A DNA stretch of 64,000 nt from Symsagittifera roscoffensis (taxonomy: Eukaryota; Xenacoelomorpha; Acoela; Convolutidae), in the NCBI RefSeq assembly GCF_963678635.1, contig NC_087068.1, positions 10,424,027 through 10,488,026 of the forward strand, read 5' to 3'. Below the pieces are notes generated by a model. That model ran no database searches, was not told the origin of the DNA, and saw only the letters and a list, made by a program, of their open reading frames with translations. Below are positions 1-10,264 of this stretch, piece after piece (position 1 is the stretch's first letter; every line of letters begins with the position of its first letter). A program made the position numbers and the translations under genes.

Positions 1-39
1 TTTCGACTTTATGAGCCAATGAGCCAATTAATTGTTTTG

Positions 40-1540
40 CTTGACCATTACCTTTATGAGCCAATAGGTAAGTAGCGACGTATTCATCAGATAACTAAAC
101 CATAATTTTAGGTGATATATGTGCAACAGTTTAACTGCTTACACAGATGTTCAAAAACTCTCATTCTGAAAATTTTAGGAGACTCATAGACTGTCAAGTT
201 TCAATAACTCCCGTCTACAAACTATTCAAGAGAAGAGAAACGTAATTAACAAAGGTTGCTCTTAGTTAATGAAACTTTTAAAAGTACAAAATTATTCACA
301 GACATGCTAAGCATTATCACAAAGTTTACTTTCTAATTTCCGCAACAAGGTCTTTGTAGTAAAACACAGAGAGTTGGGTTGCACGACACAAAGACATTCA
401 TTTGAAATCTCACAGTTTGATCAAAACCTTTTACCCCACTTTGTTGTTTTACATCAAGCCTGCGATAATTATTCCGGGAAAATTCATATCAAGTCCTACG
501 AAACACTGAGGCAGAGCCGGTCGGTTTATCGGGCAATATCTAACCATGCATTGCTCGTCGCTACACGCTCCTCGGAAACGCTTCCCGCTGGCGTAGTTAC
601 TGCTTTCCAGTTTGAACTGCTTTAACATTAAAAATTGCTGGAACAAAAACTAATGACCAAAATGTCAAATTAGTATTTGAAAAGAAACTGTACATAAAAA
701 AATCTTTCTTACAAACTGATAGTTTCTAATCCTCAAAAGTTCTTCACAATTTTATAGATGTTTTACAAAATTAATTGACCTAATCTCATTCTCGCTTAAA
801 TAAAGCACCATTATCATGCAAAAAAAGTTTTAAGCGAAAATGAGATTGTGTCATTTAATTTTATAGAATATCTATGAAAATTTGAAGAACTTTTGAGATT
901 TAAAAAACTATCAATTTGTTAGATAGATACATTTTGATTCTGCAATTTTTAATTTTAAAGCAGTTCAAATTTTAAAACAGTGACGAAACCAGCGGTAACG
1001 TTCCGAAGAGCGCGTAGCCACGAGCAACGCAGGGTTAGCTTTTGTCCGATACAACGACCGGCCGTGTCTCAGTGTTTCGTAGGACTCAATATGAAAATTT
1101 TCTCGGAATACTTATTGCAGGCTCGATTTAAAACAACAAAGTAGTAAATGCTTTGGTCAGTTTGTGTGATTTTATTTGAATGTCTTTGTGTCGTGCAACT
1201 CAATTGCCTGTGTTTTACTACAAAGCGCTTGTTGCAGAAATTAGAAAGTAAACTTGGTGATAATGCTTAGCATGTTCATGAATTTTTTATACTATAAAGA
1301 GTTCCTTGAACCAAGGGCTAGCTTAATGTATAATTTTTCTTCCCTTGATTAGCTTGTAGATGGGAGTTTTTGAAATTTGACAGTGTAAAAACGTTCTGAA
1401 AATTTCAGAAAAAAAAGTTTTGGAACAACTGTGTAAGCAGGTAAGCTATTGCAATATATATCATTTGAAATTATGGTTTAGTCATTTGATGAATACGTCG
1501 CTAAATACCTAATGGCTAATAAAGGTAAGGGTATAAATCT
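40..1540. repeat. Large imperfect palindrome (foldback element)
   Basis: The two halves are inverted copies of each other with arms of roughly 750 bp meeting around 800-830. Next to the centre, 'ctaatctcattctcgctt' (783-800) pairs with the segment around 832-850, leaving a loop of about 26 nt. Matching landmarks run outward: the GC-richer stretch at 480-600 pairs with 970-1090, 'cgacgtattcatca' (76-89) pairs with 'tgatgaatacgtcg' (1487-1500), and the region near 45-65 pairs with about 1510-1535. Arms differ by many substitutions and small indels, so it is old. Open frames inside it show no protein features and appear to be by-products. The left arm reaches nearly to the window edge, so the element may extend further. 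Confidence 0.85.
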
Positions 1541-2464
1541 AAATTTGAATTCCTCCAATCTCACTAACACCTCTTTATGCAATGTATATGATATTTTTCA
1601 ATCAAGTATGAAATTTTAGTGCAAACAATATAAATCTTGAAAACTTGAGTTGCTTGATTTCGACTTTAAACGCATGAATCTGTATAAAATCATCACGAGC
1701 AACCAAATAATTTAACGCTGAAATTGGTTGTTAACACTCGAAGACTCAACGTGTAACTCATTGATTTCACAATAAACGACAGACCAGCCATTATAGTTTC
1801 AGAACAAAAAAGAAGGAGTTTCGGTTCTGTTTTGTTGCACCCAATGACTGCTTAATTAAACCCTTCAGTATGCATATATTTTGCCATCTAAAGTTGAAGT
1901 TTTATTTTTGTTCAAGCTTCCCAATTGGCTATCAACCTCTAAAAATATATTTTTAGCTAATTTCTATTCATTTTCTCTTAATTTTTTAAATATATATATA
2001 TTTTCTGACTAGCTTGAGAATCGTGACTGCTAAACAAAATCATGCAATTTAATCTTTTTGTTGAATTTACGTAGTTATCATTTTACCAATTTTGAATCCA
2101 GAAATGATCGTAGTTCAACTGGTTTTAAAATTCAAAAACTTTCTAAAACGTGGTTGAGTGGAAACTGATCAAAACGTTTCATTATCCATCTTCAACTCTT
2201 CTTTGAAAAATTAATACAACGTTTGTATCAGCACAAATTTAACCAACCATCATCCATAATTCTTAACTTTTTTATACAATTATGCAACTCTTGTACAGGC
2301 TCTCTAGAATGAAGTTGATCTCAAAAAATCTAAGAACAACAGGCGTTCCCCCTGATCTACTGAAACTAAGGAAATCAAAAGTGGGTCTAGCGTTTACCAT
2401 TAGACTAAGAAGTAGCACGAACCTATCCGCCTGAAAATTTATAGTGTGACGCACAGACGGTGCA
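1541..2464. other. AT-rich intergenic DNA, no gene seen
   Basis: Frequent stops occur in all six frames and there is no recognisable motif. Nothing here supports a gene or RNA. Confidence 0.6.
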
Positions 2465-3572
2465 TACCCGCACCGAGCGCCCATGAATCATAATCAATTC
2501 TATTGTCATAATATGGTCAGCATCTATAAAATGACAAAGTAATCTATTATAATCCATTAAAAATGGATTATAATCCTAATATTTTTTATCCCAATAAAAT
2601 CCATTATAATCGATTATAATCAATTAAAATGGTTTTTTGCGAAGGGTTATTCATGAAATTTACAATTTTGTTCAAAATTATCTCATTTCCTGTTTAGTGT
2701 AGTTGCTACGTGTTATGTTTCATAAAATGTTACATTTAAAAAAAAATTATTGATTTTTTGTCTCAACTTTTTCTAATTTATCGCAGTTTAACACTTCATT
2801 TTAACCCCCCCCCCCCCCCAGCAGGTTAAGCCCCCAGTACCCAGTATACTACCACCCACCAGTTTACTATCCCCGCCCCAGTTTGAACCCTCCCACCATT
2901 TACCCCCCCCCCCCCTCCAGTTTACCCTTGCCCCTTTAGCCGGGGGGGGGGGGGGGGGGGGGGTAAGAAAGCTTGAGGGGGCGAGGAGATGACCAGTTTA
3001 ACCCCCCCTCCCCCGGTTTATTTAACCACCCCCCCCCCCTTCCCCGGTTTACTTCCCCATCCCCCCAGTTTATACCCCCCAGTTTATACCCCCCAGTTTA
3101 CACCCCTCCCCCCAGTTAACCCTGCCCCTTTAGTTGGGGAGGGGGGGTGGGGTAAAGAGCTTGAGGGGGCGAGGGGACGAAGTTGAGACATGGCATTTAG
3201 TAAAAGACAGGGCATAAATTCTGCAAACTTCTCGCAAAGTTTGCAAAGTTTTGAAAAAATAATCGAATTTAGTTCTAAAATTGAAATAGATTATAATCAA
3301 TCATAATTGATTATAATGGATTTTCATTTCAAAATAATCAATTATAATGGATTATCTTGGCAAAAATAATCGATTTCAGTGACAAAAATAAAGGATTAGA
3401 ATCGATTATAATGGATTATAATGGATTATATTTGTTCAAAAATAATCGTTTATAATGGCTATATAATCGATTTCGTGGTCTGATTTTTACATCCGTAATG
3501 GATTATAATCGATTATTTTCGTCTCGGGAATCCATTATAATCGATTAAAATCCATGGGCGCTCGGTGCGGGT
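2465..3572. mobile_element. Non-autonomous element with 21-bp terminal inverted repeats
   Basis: The left end 'tacccgcaccgagcgccca' plus 'tg' (2465-2485) is repeated exactly in inverted orientation at 3552-3572. Just inside both ends lie AT-rich tracts built from ATTATAATCGATTATAAT-like words. The core is a run of long C and G homopolymers. No coding sequence is visible, so a MITE-like non-autonomous DNA transposon is the simplest reading. I could not identify an unambiguous target-site duplication. Confidence 0.75.
2803..3178. repeat. C-rich/G-rich low-complexity core
   Basis: Poly-C runs (about 14 at 2805-2818; others near 2905, 3003 and 3030) alternate with a variable 'agtttaccccc' word. 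Two poly-G blocks (2942-2962 and 3137-3152) are each followed by a shared 'gcttgagggggcgagg' word. The unit looks like degenerate tandem copies. G runs on one strand and C runs on the other could form quadruplex or i-motif structures. Lengths may be unreliable in the assembly. Confidence 0.8.
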
Positions 3573-4459
3573 AAGGACCAAAGTTTGATTTATAAAATCC
3601 CCTCTCGGACAAACCTCATGTAACTGTTACTTTTGCTGCCTGGATTTTTTGGGATTTTTATACGTGGAAGGAAGTGTGAGGGAATAGCGATTGAGGCGCT
3701 TAACTTAATTTTTTCAAATTAATCGGAAATAGCAAACGAAATATTCGAAAAAACATCTTTTTTTTCTGGTCGTGGTTATGAATTGTTTGAGGTTCATTTT
3801 TATGAGGAAATATTTTTGGTGACAAGCCTTTAAAAATCAGTTTTTCGCGATCGTTTGTAACTCTAAAAATATACGAAGAAAGCGTTTTCGGTACATAATA
3901 ACCCCGTGCCATCCTCAATATCCACTCTTCATTTTTCATTCTACTCCAAAAAATCTCACGTTTCGAAACTGAGTATGTTAACAGTACAGTATTAAGACTG
4001 TAATTGCTTCAATAAACTATAATAACTGGGTTCATTCATACAATGTTTTTTGCTTTCCTATTCTTTTTCGATCGATTGATCTGTCAGTTTGATATATAAA
4101 GATGGCATGATTTAAGTTTTAAAGTTTTTTCTCTGTTTAGCTTTTTTATTTTCTATTTTCAATCATCTTCTGTCGGTTTTGTTTTTTTCTGCAAATTTTA
4201 AGCACGCCTGTCCAGTAAAAATAAGGGAGACTGCGCATTGAAAAAATCTGATTTCTCGGTCAGATTTTTCCACAGAAAGTGTAAAAACGTCGCTTTCTGT
4301 CTGTCTTTTTAAAGATCTTTCGAAATGCATTGCTATAAATTTGTAGTTATTCATACCAATTACTTTCAATTTAACAATATTTTCACTCTTCTAAGAAATT
4401 CAATGGAATGCATAATTTATACAATAATTGACTGGTTAGTTTAAATACTACAAAAATTT
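3573..4459. other. AT-rich intergenic DNA, no supported gene
   Basis: The longest frame (minus, 3700-3939, 79 codons) starts at ATG but matches no family I recognise and has the AT-driven composition expected of chance. No RNA gene or terminal repeat was seen. Confidence 0.5.
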
Positions 4460-5412
4460 CCACTACGATTATAACGGATTATTATGATGATTTTTCGACA
4501 ATTATAATCGATTATAATTACCAAAATTAGGTCTTTAAAGGATTTATAATTGATTATAATCGCAATAATTTCAAAGCGATTATAATCTCTTATAATCGAT
4601 TATAATTGATTATAGTTCTTGCTAAAAACCAATTATAATCGTTTATAACCGATTATAATCGATTATAATCGATTATAATCTCTTATTTTGCCGAAATTTT
4701 TCTTTATTCGAATTATATCTTATGCGTTATTATTTTTGTGTCAACAAAAAAATCTCTAAAATAGAGATCTCTTGAACACTTTGGTTCATCTGAACACAAA
4801 GTTTCACCAGGAAACGAAAGTTTCATAGAGATCCTTTCATATGAGTGGAAAAGTTCTCGCGGTAGATGAAAAATAAATTTTCCGAATCATCAAGAAACTG
4901 AATCAATTTGCTGATGTTTTGTTGTTTAGAAAAGCTTAAAGTATGCATCACAAAACAACTCTTATGGGGAGGAAATGAAAAAAAAAACTTAATAATTTGA
5001 ATTAATTGGAAAACTTCTTTAAAATTTTCTCATTTTTCATAGGAACCAACGTCCACAAAAAGCATAAATTATCAGCAGTTTAGATGCAACTTCGAAGACA
5101 AAAATGGACAAACAAAGGGGATTATCATCAATTATAATCGATTATAATGGATTTTTGTGCAAAAATTATGAAGTAGAAATTTGAATTAAAAAAATGGATT
5201 ATAAGCAATTATAATCGATTATAATTGTATCGAAAAATAAACGAATAAATAATCGATTATAATCGACTATAATGGATTATAATTAAATATAATTTGATTT
5301 TAAAAACAGAGATTATAATCGATTATTAATTGATTAAAAAGGATTGTTACTCAATTTTAGTGAGACTGGTACTAGAATTGTAATATAATTGATTATTAAC
5401 GCTTGAAACTGG
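4460..5412. repeat. Cluster of ATAATCGATTAT-type palindromic repeats
   Basis: Many copies of ATTATAATCGATTATAAT variants occur in dense groups at 4500-4690 and 5120-5340. The longest perfect run is near 4647-4680, where GATTATAATC is iterated. The same word fills the flanks of the 2465-3572 element. The cluster ends beside 'tgcgggta' (5413-5420), which matches the inner part of that element's terminal repeat. This suggests a second, eroded element of the same family. Confidence 0.7.
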
Positions 5413-5420
5413 ATGCGGGT

Positions 5421-6205
5421 ACGTTTTTTCCGGTAACCTTTTCACAATATGAAAGTTCTTGCTTCTTCATTTGTTCTTTTTCTATACCGATTGGTCACCA
5501 CCGTGAATTATTCTCTTTCACATGAGTGCTGCAGTTTCTTTTTATGTCTAAAGCTTCTAATGCAGGTTTCATATCGCTTTCTTTGTTAAAAGGAAGTTAA
5601 AATGAAAGTGTTAAGGTCACGAAAAACGATCTTTTTTTAGTTACGAAAGCGCATTTAAATTTTCAGATTTCCTAGCGGAATGAAAGTTTACTATTGATCC
5701 AGTTTTCTCAATTTTATTTGATTATCAGGTGGGTTAAAGCAACGAAGTCAACTGATTTTGAGTCAAAATTCTAAATTACTTGTCTGTTTAATATGTGCGA
5801 AAATTTCACTGAGTTTTTTCTAAATATAATCGACGAGCATCTTTTTGGCATTCCTTCGTATAAAAATTTACTAAGTGTAGTTTTCTCACTGTTTCTAGAT
5901 GAAGTTATGCGTGGAGATATCAAATTGGTTTTGGTTGAACCAAATTGTTAGAATGGCTTAATGTTATCCATTCGTCAAAATTAGTTGATTTGTCGGGTAT
6001 TTGTGTTTTCACCAGAAAAATATATCAAATAGTTTTCTCAAATTATATGGAACTATACAAAATATACCGCTGATCGATTGTTCAGCTTTCTTTTTTCGTC
6101 AGAATAAATTGATTGTATTGAAACATTCTTGAAGTTATTTGAATGGTTGAGCGAAGGTTCTTCGATTTGTGATTCGGGTTTGGGTTGTTGTAATTTTTTT
6201 TAGCA
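5421..6205. other. Downstream flank of the RING-GTPase gene
   Basis: No coding sequence is evident. On the minus strand a candidate AATAAA polyadenylation signal (plus 'tttatt', 5713-5718) lies about 0.5 kb past the most distal candidate stop codon. Its use cannot be shown from sequence alone. Confidence 0.3.
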
Positions 6206-6439
6206 TTATCGTTTTTTGTCATCGTTTTGTCTTTTGCGTGTATTATTACGATCAGGCATATTTGATATCGGAAAGATTGTTTCGGAATAGCTAATCGAGT
6301 CTGACAAAACGTACAGTGGGATAAGTTCGTTTGAAAAATCAGCGAGATTTGTAAAATTTTGGGATAGAGATAAAAACTGAATGAGGGATACAATATCGTC
6401 GTGTACTTCCAGTTGAGCAGAGAGGCAGTTGATCATTGT
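6206..6439 (-). CDS. Candidate alternative last exon of the RING-GTPase gene
   Basis: Minus-strand stretch of 78 codons including its stop, directly preceded by a good acceptor (CTCTTATTCAG). It can be joined in phase 0 to a strong donor CAA|GTGAGT at 6671/6670 inside the preceding exon, giving an intron of about 230 nt. The encoded tail is acidic and hydrophilic with a basic end (RKRQNDDKKR), which looks coding rather than random. The alternative is that the preceding exon simply reads on to its own TGA at 6554. Both ends may be used. No domain recognised. Confidence 0.4.
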   Translation of the reverse strand, partial: TMINCLSAQLEVHDDIVSLIQFLSLSQNFTNLADFSNELIPLYVLSDSISYSETIFPISNMPDRNNTRKRQNDDKKR

Positions 6440-6553
6440 CTGAATAAGAGTCTAGTGAAGTGTATTGGTGTGGTGGGCATGGCAGGGTGGAGTCATTATT
6501 GAGCAAAGATAAAGGGGAAGGTTTTGGGGAGGAGGGGTGGCTAGGAAAAGGAA

Positions 6554-7092
6554 TCAATTGGAGAGGAAGAAGACATTAAGGGTATATTGGTTTCCAATTC
6601 CATAGACAGAGCTGATATTGGTCCAGTCAGACGAAACAGAATCACCGGAACCAAAATTTCTATCACTCACTTGAATGACCAGCCATTTCAGAGCATATTT
6701 GTTCAGCTGGGACTCCACCTCTTCAGCGACTTCATCTAAACTGCTCTTGATAAGTTTTTCACTCTGACACACCTCGTCCGCTATCTTCTGAGCCTTCTCT
6801 CTACTATCTGTTGTAACTGTTTCTTTTATGTCTGTCAGTTTGGCTGTGACTACTGCGTAAACGCTCAAGTTAAACAGACAATCATGCTCATTTTTAATTT
6901 CAATCAACTCTCCTAACTCGGGTTTGCTTTTGATTTTGAAGTTGCAGCGAATGTCGGCACCAGTCACTATCCAAGTGTGCTCTGGGTAAGAGCTCATCTG
7001 GATTTTTTTGACCTTTTCGAGGGTACCTTCAAGATCCAGCTTCATCTGCGCACACTCAACCAAATTGGATTTTATTTTGCTGATCAACTCGG
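6554..7092 (-). CDS. C-terminal exon of the RING-AIG1-coiled-coil gene
   Basis: The exon begins after acceptor TTGCTTCAG with 'CC', which completes the one-base codon left by the exon at 9734 (G+CC, Ala); the phase fit supports the join. It reads 179 codons to a TGA at 6554-6556. The product starts with a short amphipathic segment (AELISKIKSNLVECAQMKLDLEG), followed by a mixed alpha/beta-looking region with IVTGADIRCNFKIK and a helical stretch around the EVAEEVESQL motif. I recognise no family. An internal CAA|GTGAGT donor at 6671 could instead splice to 6439, removing the last ~38 codons. Function unknown; it is probably the effector or binding domain of the protein. Confidence 0.7.
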
Positions 7093-7365
7093 CTGAAGCA
7101 ACACAGGGCAATATTTAAAACTCATCGCACTTCAAACGATCACCAACTGATTGGTGCATGCTCTTAATCTCAAATTAAAGTCAGAATTTATCTTTGTCCC
7201 GACCATTGAAAATGGAGAGGAGTTTTGTTTTCGGGTGTTTTTGTTAACCATGCTAAGTCACGTACCACAAAAATCGTAAGAATAGGTCGAGAGTTACATA
7301 AGAAGTCCTTTAAAAATTTTAGAGAAAATTTTGTTTGAAAACTTTGCTCTTTTGTCTATAATTAG

Positions 7366-7927
7366 TAGCAAAAAGTTCGGACAGACAGATTTAATTAAAC
7401 TGAGCAATCATTTCTTTTCGACGTTTTTTGCATGCAAAATCTGAAGCCGAACAACCCTGAATTTTTTGTCAGACCAAATTCAAAATGCATGATCGTCGAT
7501 TATCCGATGATTATCCTAGCATATTTTTTAAATAATGCGATGAACATCCAGATTTTACTATAAAACAGTTCGTAAAATTAGTTAAGAAATTGAAATCTGG
7601 AGTTATTTTGAACAACAAAAAAAAACAAATTAAACACCAACCCCACCCCCACCCCCCCCCCCCCAAATGGAAGTAAAGATGATCAAATTATTCAAATTTT
7701 GGAAAATATTCGCAGAAAAACATCAGCCATCCTGAGTAATATTTTTCCTGTTTCAAGGCTTACTAATCGACGCTTCGGATGCACTTGCCCACCGTGGTTA
7801 TAAGTTTTGAGCGAAACTCTGCTTTATGATCTTTCGAAGTTATGTTTATTTCAGTTTCAATTTCCGTTGATGTCTAGACAGTTGCTCTTTTCAATTAATT
7901 CTGTCTGTCCGATTTTTTTGCAACTCT
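7366..7927. mobile_element. MITE copy 1 (TIRs with GTTCGGACAGACA core)
   Basis: The left end 'tagcaaaaagttcggacaga' is inverted at the right end (about 7901-7925, 'tctgtctgtccgatttttttgcaact'), and the subterminal 'gagcaat'/'ttgctc' also matches. It is preceded by 'ctataattag' (7356-7365) and followed by the same 10 bp (7928-7937), consistent with a target-site duplication. The interior holds a C tract (7640-7663) and no gene. It lies in the intron between the 9734 and 7092 exons. Confidence 0.75.
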
Positions 7928-7937
7928 CTATAATTAG

Positions 7938-8140
7938 TAGCAAAAAGTTCGGACAGACAAAAATAATTTAAAAGAGCAAATGACCTTTTTCGGACAATTC
8001 TTACATGCAACAGCTAATTTTTCACAAAGAAAGTATGTCTCAATGTCACCTGAAAATTGAAATTTGCATGCAAAAATTGCTCAAAAATGGCAGATTGCTC
8101 TTTTTAATTATTTCTGTCTGTCCGAACTTTTTGCAACTCT
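7938..8140. mobile_element. MITE copy 2, adjacent to copy 1
   Basis: A shorter (203 bp) relative with the same ends ('tagcaaaaagttcggacaga' and its inverse at about 8113-8137) and the same subterminal 'agagcaaatg'/'gattgctctt' pairing. It is flanked by 'ctataattag' (7928-7937, shared with copy 1) and 'ctataaattag' (8141-8151). The two copies therefore sit head-to-tail with one shared 10-bp repeat between them. Confidence 0.75.
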
Positions 8141-8151
8141 CTATAAATTAG

Positions 8152-9733
8152 AGCGAATATAGCGAGCAACATAATTTTATTCGTTAAGTGTAAACGAACT
8201 AAGGAGTTTTCACTTATATAGGTCTTCACAATTTTTATTCAGGAGAGTCTTTTATTTTTTTCACGCTTAACCATGATCCAGTTTTCTCTGAATAAAATAA
8301 AGTTGCGAAAAATCTGACGATCATGCTTAGTTTTGAAGTTCCAACATTTTCAACGTGAAATAATTCTTTTTCATAAAGCGCAATCGAAAAACATTCAAAG
8401 ATATATTTTTTTTGGTTTCTTGCTCTTGTACACTTTTCCAACTGCCTGTTTCGAGGAAATTTTGTTTTCAGTGGTGCTTAAACTCTTTGTTTGTTTTCCG
8501 CGCATCGCACCACAGATAGATGTCAGAATGAGTCGAGTTAGGTATCATTTAACACCCTGTGAGTCATGATTTGAGCGATATAAAAAAGTTCCCATAAGTT
8601 TTCTCAGTGTCGACGTAAATGGGTGGCTTAAATGCTTTAAATTTTAGTCTAATTTCGGGCGAAAAATGCGAGCACACAGGCGTACAAAAATTTAATTCTA
8701 ATAATTCAATTTAAGCCGTCAAAGTTAAGTATTCTTCAGTAAAAATTAGGTTTTGAAATTTCTTTTTGCGCCTTTTGTCAGACTAATATTTATAGAAAAA
8801 AAAAACAATTTCTGCTAAAATTTTGAAAAAAAAAATAGAAATGTTGTTAATTTTTCAAACTGATTATTGTTTCCTTTTTTGAGAATAACTGTTGTCGAAT
8901 GTATCCTTTTTTGTATCGAAAATGCCTAATTTTTAAGATGTAGTTGAGATCCTTTCACTTACAGCACGAAGATAAATGACACAATTTGACAAAAAAAAAC
9001 TTTTTAAATAATTATTTTTTGTGGTCAGAACTTTGTGCTACTTGCATGCCAACCGGCTATACGATGCCTTTTTTTTAAATGGCGAGAAAATTCAATTTGA
9101 AATGGTACATTTTGAGTCAAATTTTGAGGAAGTAAAGCCAGCGAGTAGGTTTTGCAAAAGCAACTTTTCGATTCTAGAAGTTAAAACTTAATTTCAATTC
9201 AGAAAAACTTGTTTCAGAAGTGCTAATTTCAATTCAGAAAATTTTTTTCAGAAGTTTCATTTAGCAGTTTTTTCTGAACATAAAGTTTTAGAAGAAATTC
9301 CAAAAATTATAGTACAAATAAAAAAATTTTAAATTTTGGAAAAAAAAAACTTCTGATTTTATTTTCATTTTAGTTTTCTAAAACAAAAACAAAACCAATT
9401 TGAAGAAAAATCATTTTGAAAAAAAACAGCAACCTGTTATTTTTTGCTACCATTTTGAAGCAATTTAACAGTTTCCAAAGCTATTATACTGGCCGAAAAC
9501 CTTGAGTTTTGATCGCATGAATCTTATGAGTTGCTGATCAAGGGAAGGTAAGGTGTAACTGTTTTAAATTTATCAAACAAACTTCATCAGTACAGTATAC
9601 CGATACTAATCAAATTGCGTTTTCGATGTTCGTTTAACGCGATGCGGTCTAGTCTAGTAATGTCTTCTGAGAAACAGATTTAAAATAAAGACATGGAAAC
9701 TCATAAGAAAAGTCTGATCTAACTTCAACCTAC
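8152..9733. other. Intron sequence, no further feature
   Basis: AT-rich intron of the minus-strand RING-GTPase gene with many A and T homopolymers. A short direct repeat ('aatttcaattcagaaaa') occurs near 9191 and 9227. No exon with convincing splice signals was found. Confidence 0.5.
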
Positions 9734-10264
9734 CTTTATAAATTTCTGCCCCTTGTTTTAATTTCAACGTTTTTTCTTTTGTTGATTTTTGCTTCTCAAA
9801 TTCCGTTTTCAGCTTTTTTTCTTTTAGCTTGAGTTCGCTTTCCAATTGAAATTTTTCTTTTTTCAGTTCCTCTATTTGATCTGAATATTTCTTTCCAAGG
9901 TTATCCTTTTCCTTTTTGTAATTTTGTTCAGCCAGTAGCTTCCCATGTTCCATCTTTGCAATTTTTTCCTCTAATTCTTTGTTTTTTTCTTGCTGTCGCA
10001 CCAAATTTTCTAGCGTCTTCTTTAGTCCCTCGATTTGCTCCTCGAAACGTTTTTCTTTCAATGCCAATACTTGCTTTTGTTCAGCAATCAGTTTTTCCAT
10101 TTTATCTTCTAGTGCTTTTATCTTTGATTCCAATTCTTGCCTGAGGATGTTCAAATTCTTGAAGTAAGGTTCTTCTAATTCTTTTCTAAGTGTTCTTAAT
10201 TCTTCTGCATGTCGTTTTTCCATCTCTGTGAGTAATCCCGCGAACTGCTCTTGCTGAATCTCGT
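9734..10264 (-). CDS. Second large coiled-coil exon of the RING-AIG1 gene
   Basis: Flanked by acceptor AAATTCCAG and donor AAAG|GTAGGT. It begins with two bases (AC) that complete the one-base codon from the 12337 exon (T+AC, Tyr) and ends with one base (G) that joins the 7092 exon. It encodes about 177 residues of almost uninterrupted coiled coil rich in Glu, Lys, Leu and Gln. The stretch from KELEEKIAKME through YSDQIEELKKEK aligns without gaps to the preceding large exon, so the two arose by duplication. Role inferred: oligomerisation stalk between the GTPase and the C-terminal domain. Confidence 0.85.

Noticed and set aside
374-646. Overlapping open frames on both strands in the left palindrome arm
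   Set aside because: They coincide with the GC-richer core of the foldback arm and have no counterpart frame in the other arm.
2989-3186. Pro-rich frame
   Set aside because: Product of the C-homopolymer repeat, not a gene.
3700-3939. 79-codon minus-strand ATG frame
   Set aside because: No homology recognised, AT-driven composition, no neighbouring exon signals.
9956-10167. Plus-strand frames opposite the coiled-coil exon
   Set aside because: Antisense of Glu/Lys-rich coding sequence gives hydrophobic Phe/Leu/Ser frames; clear by-products.
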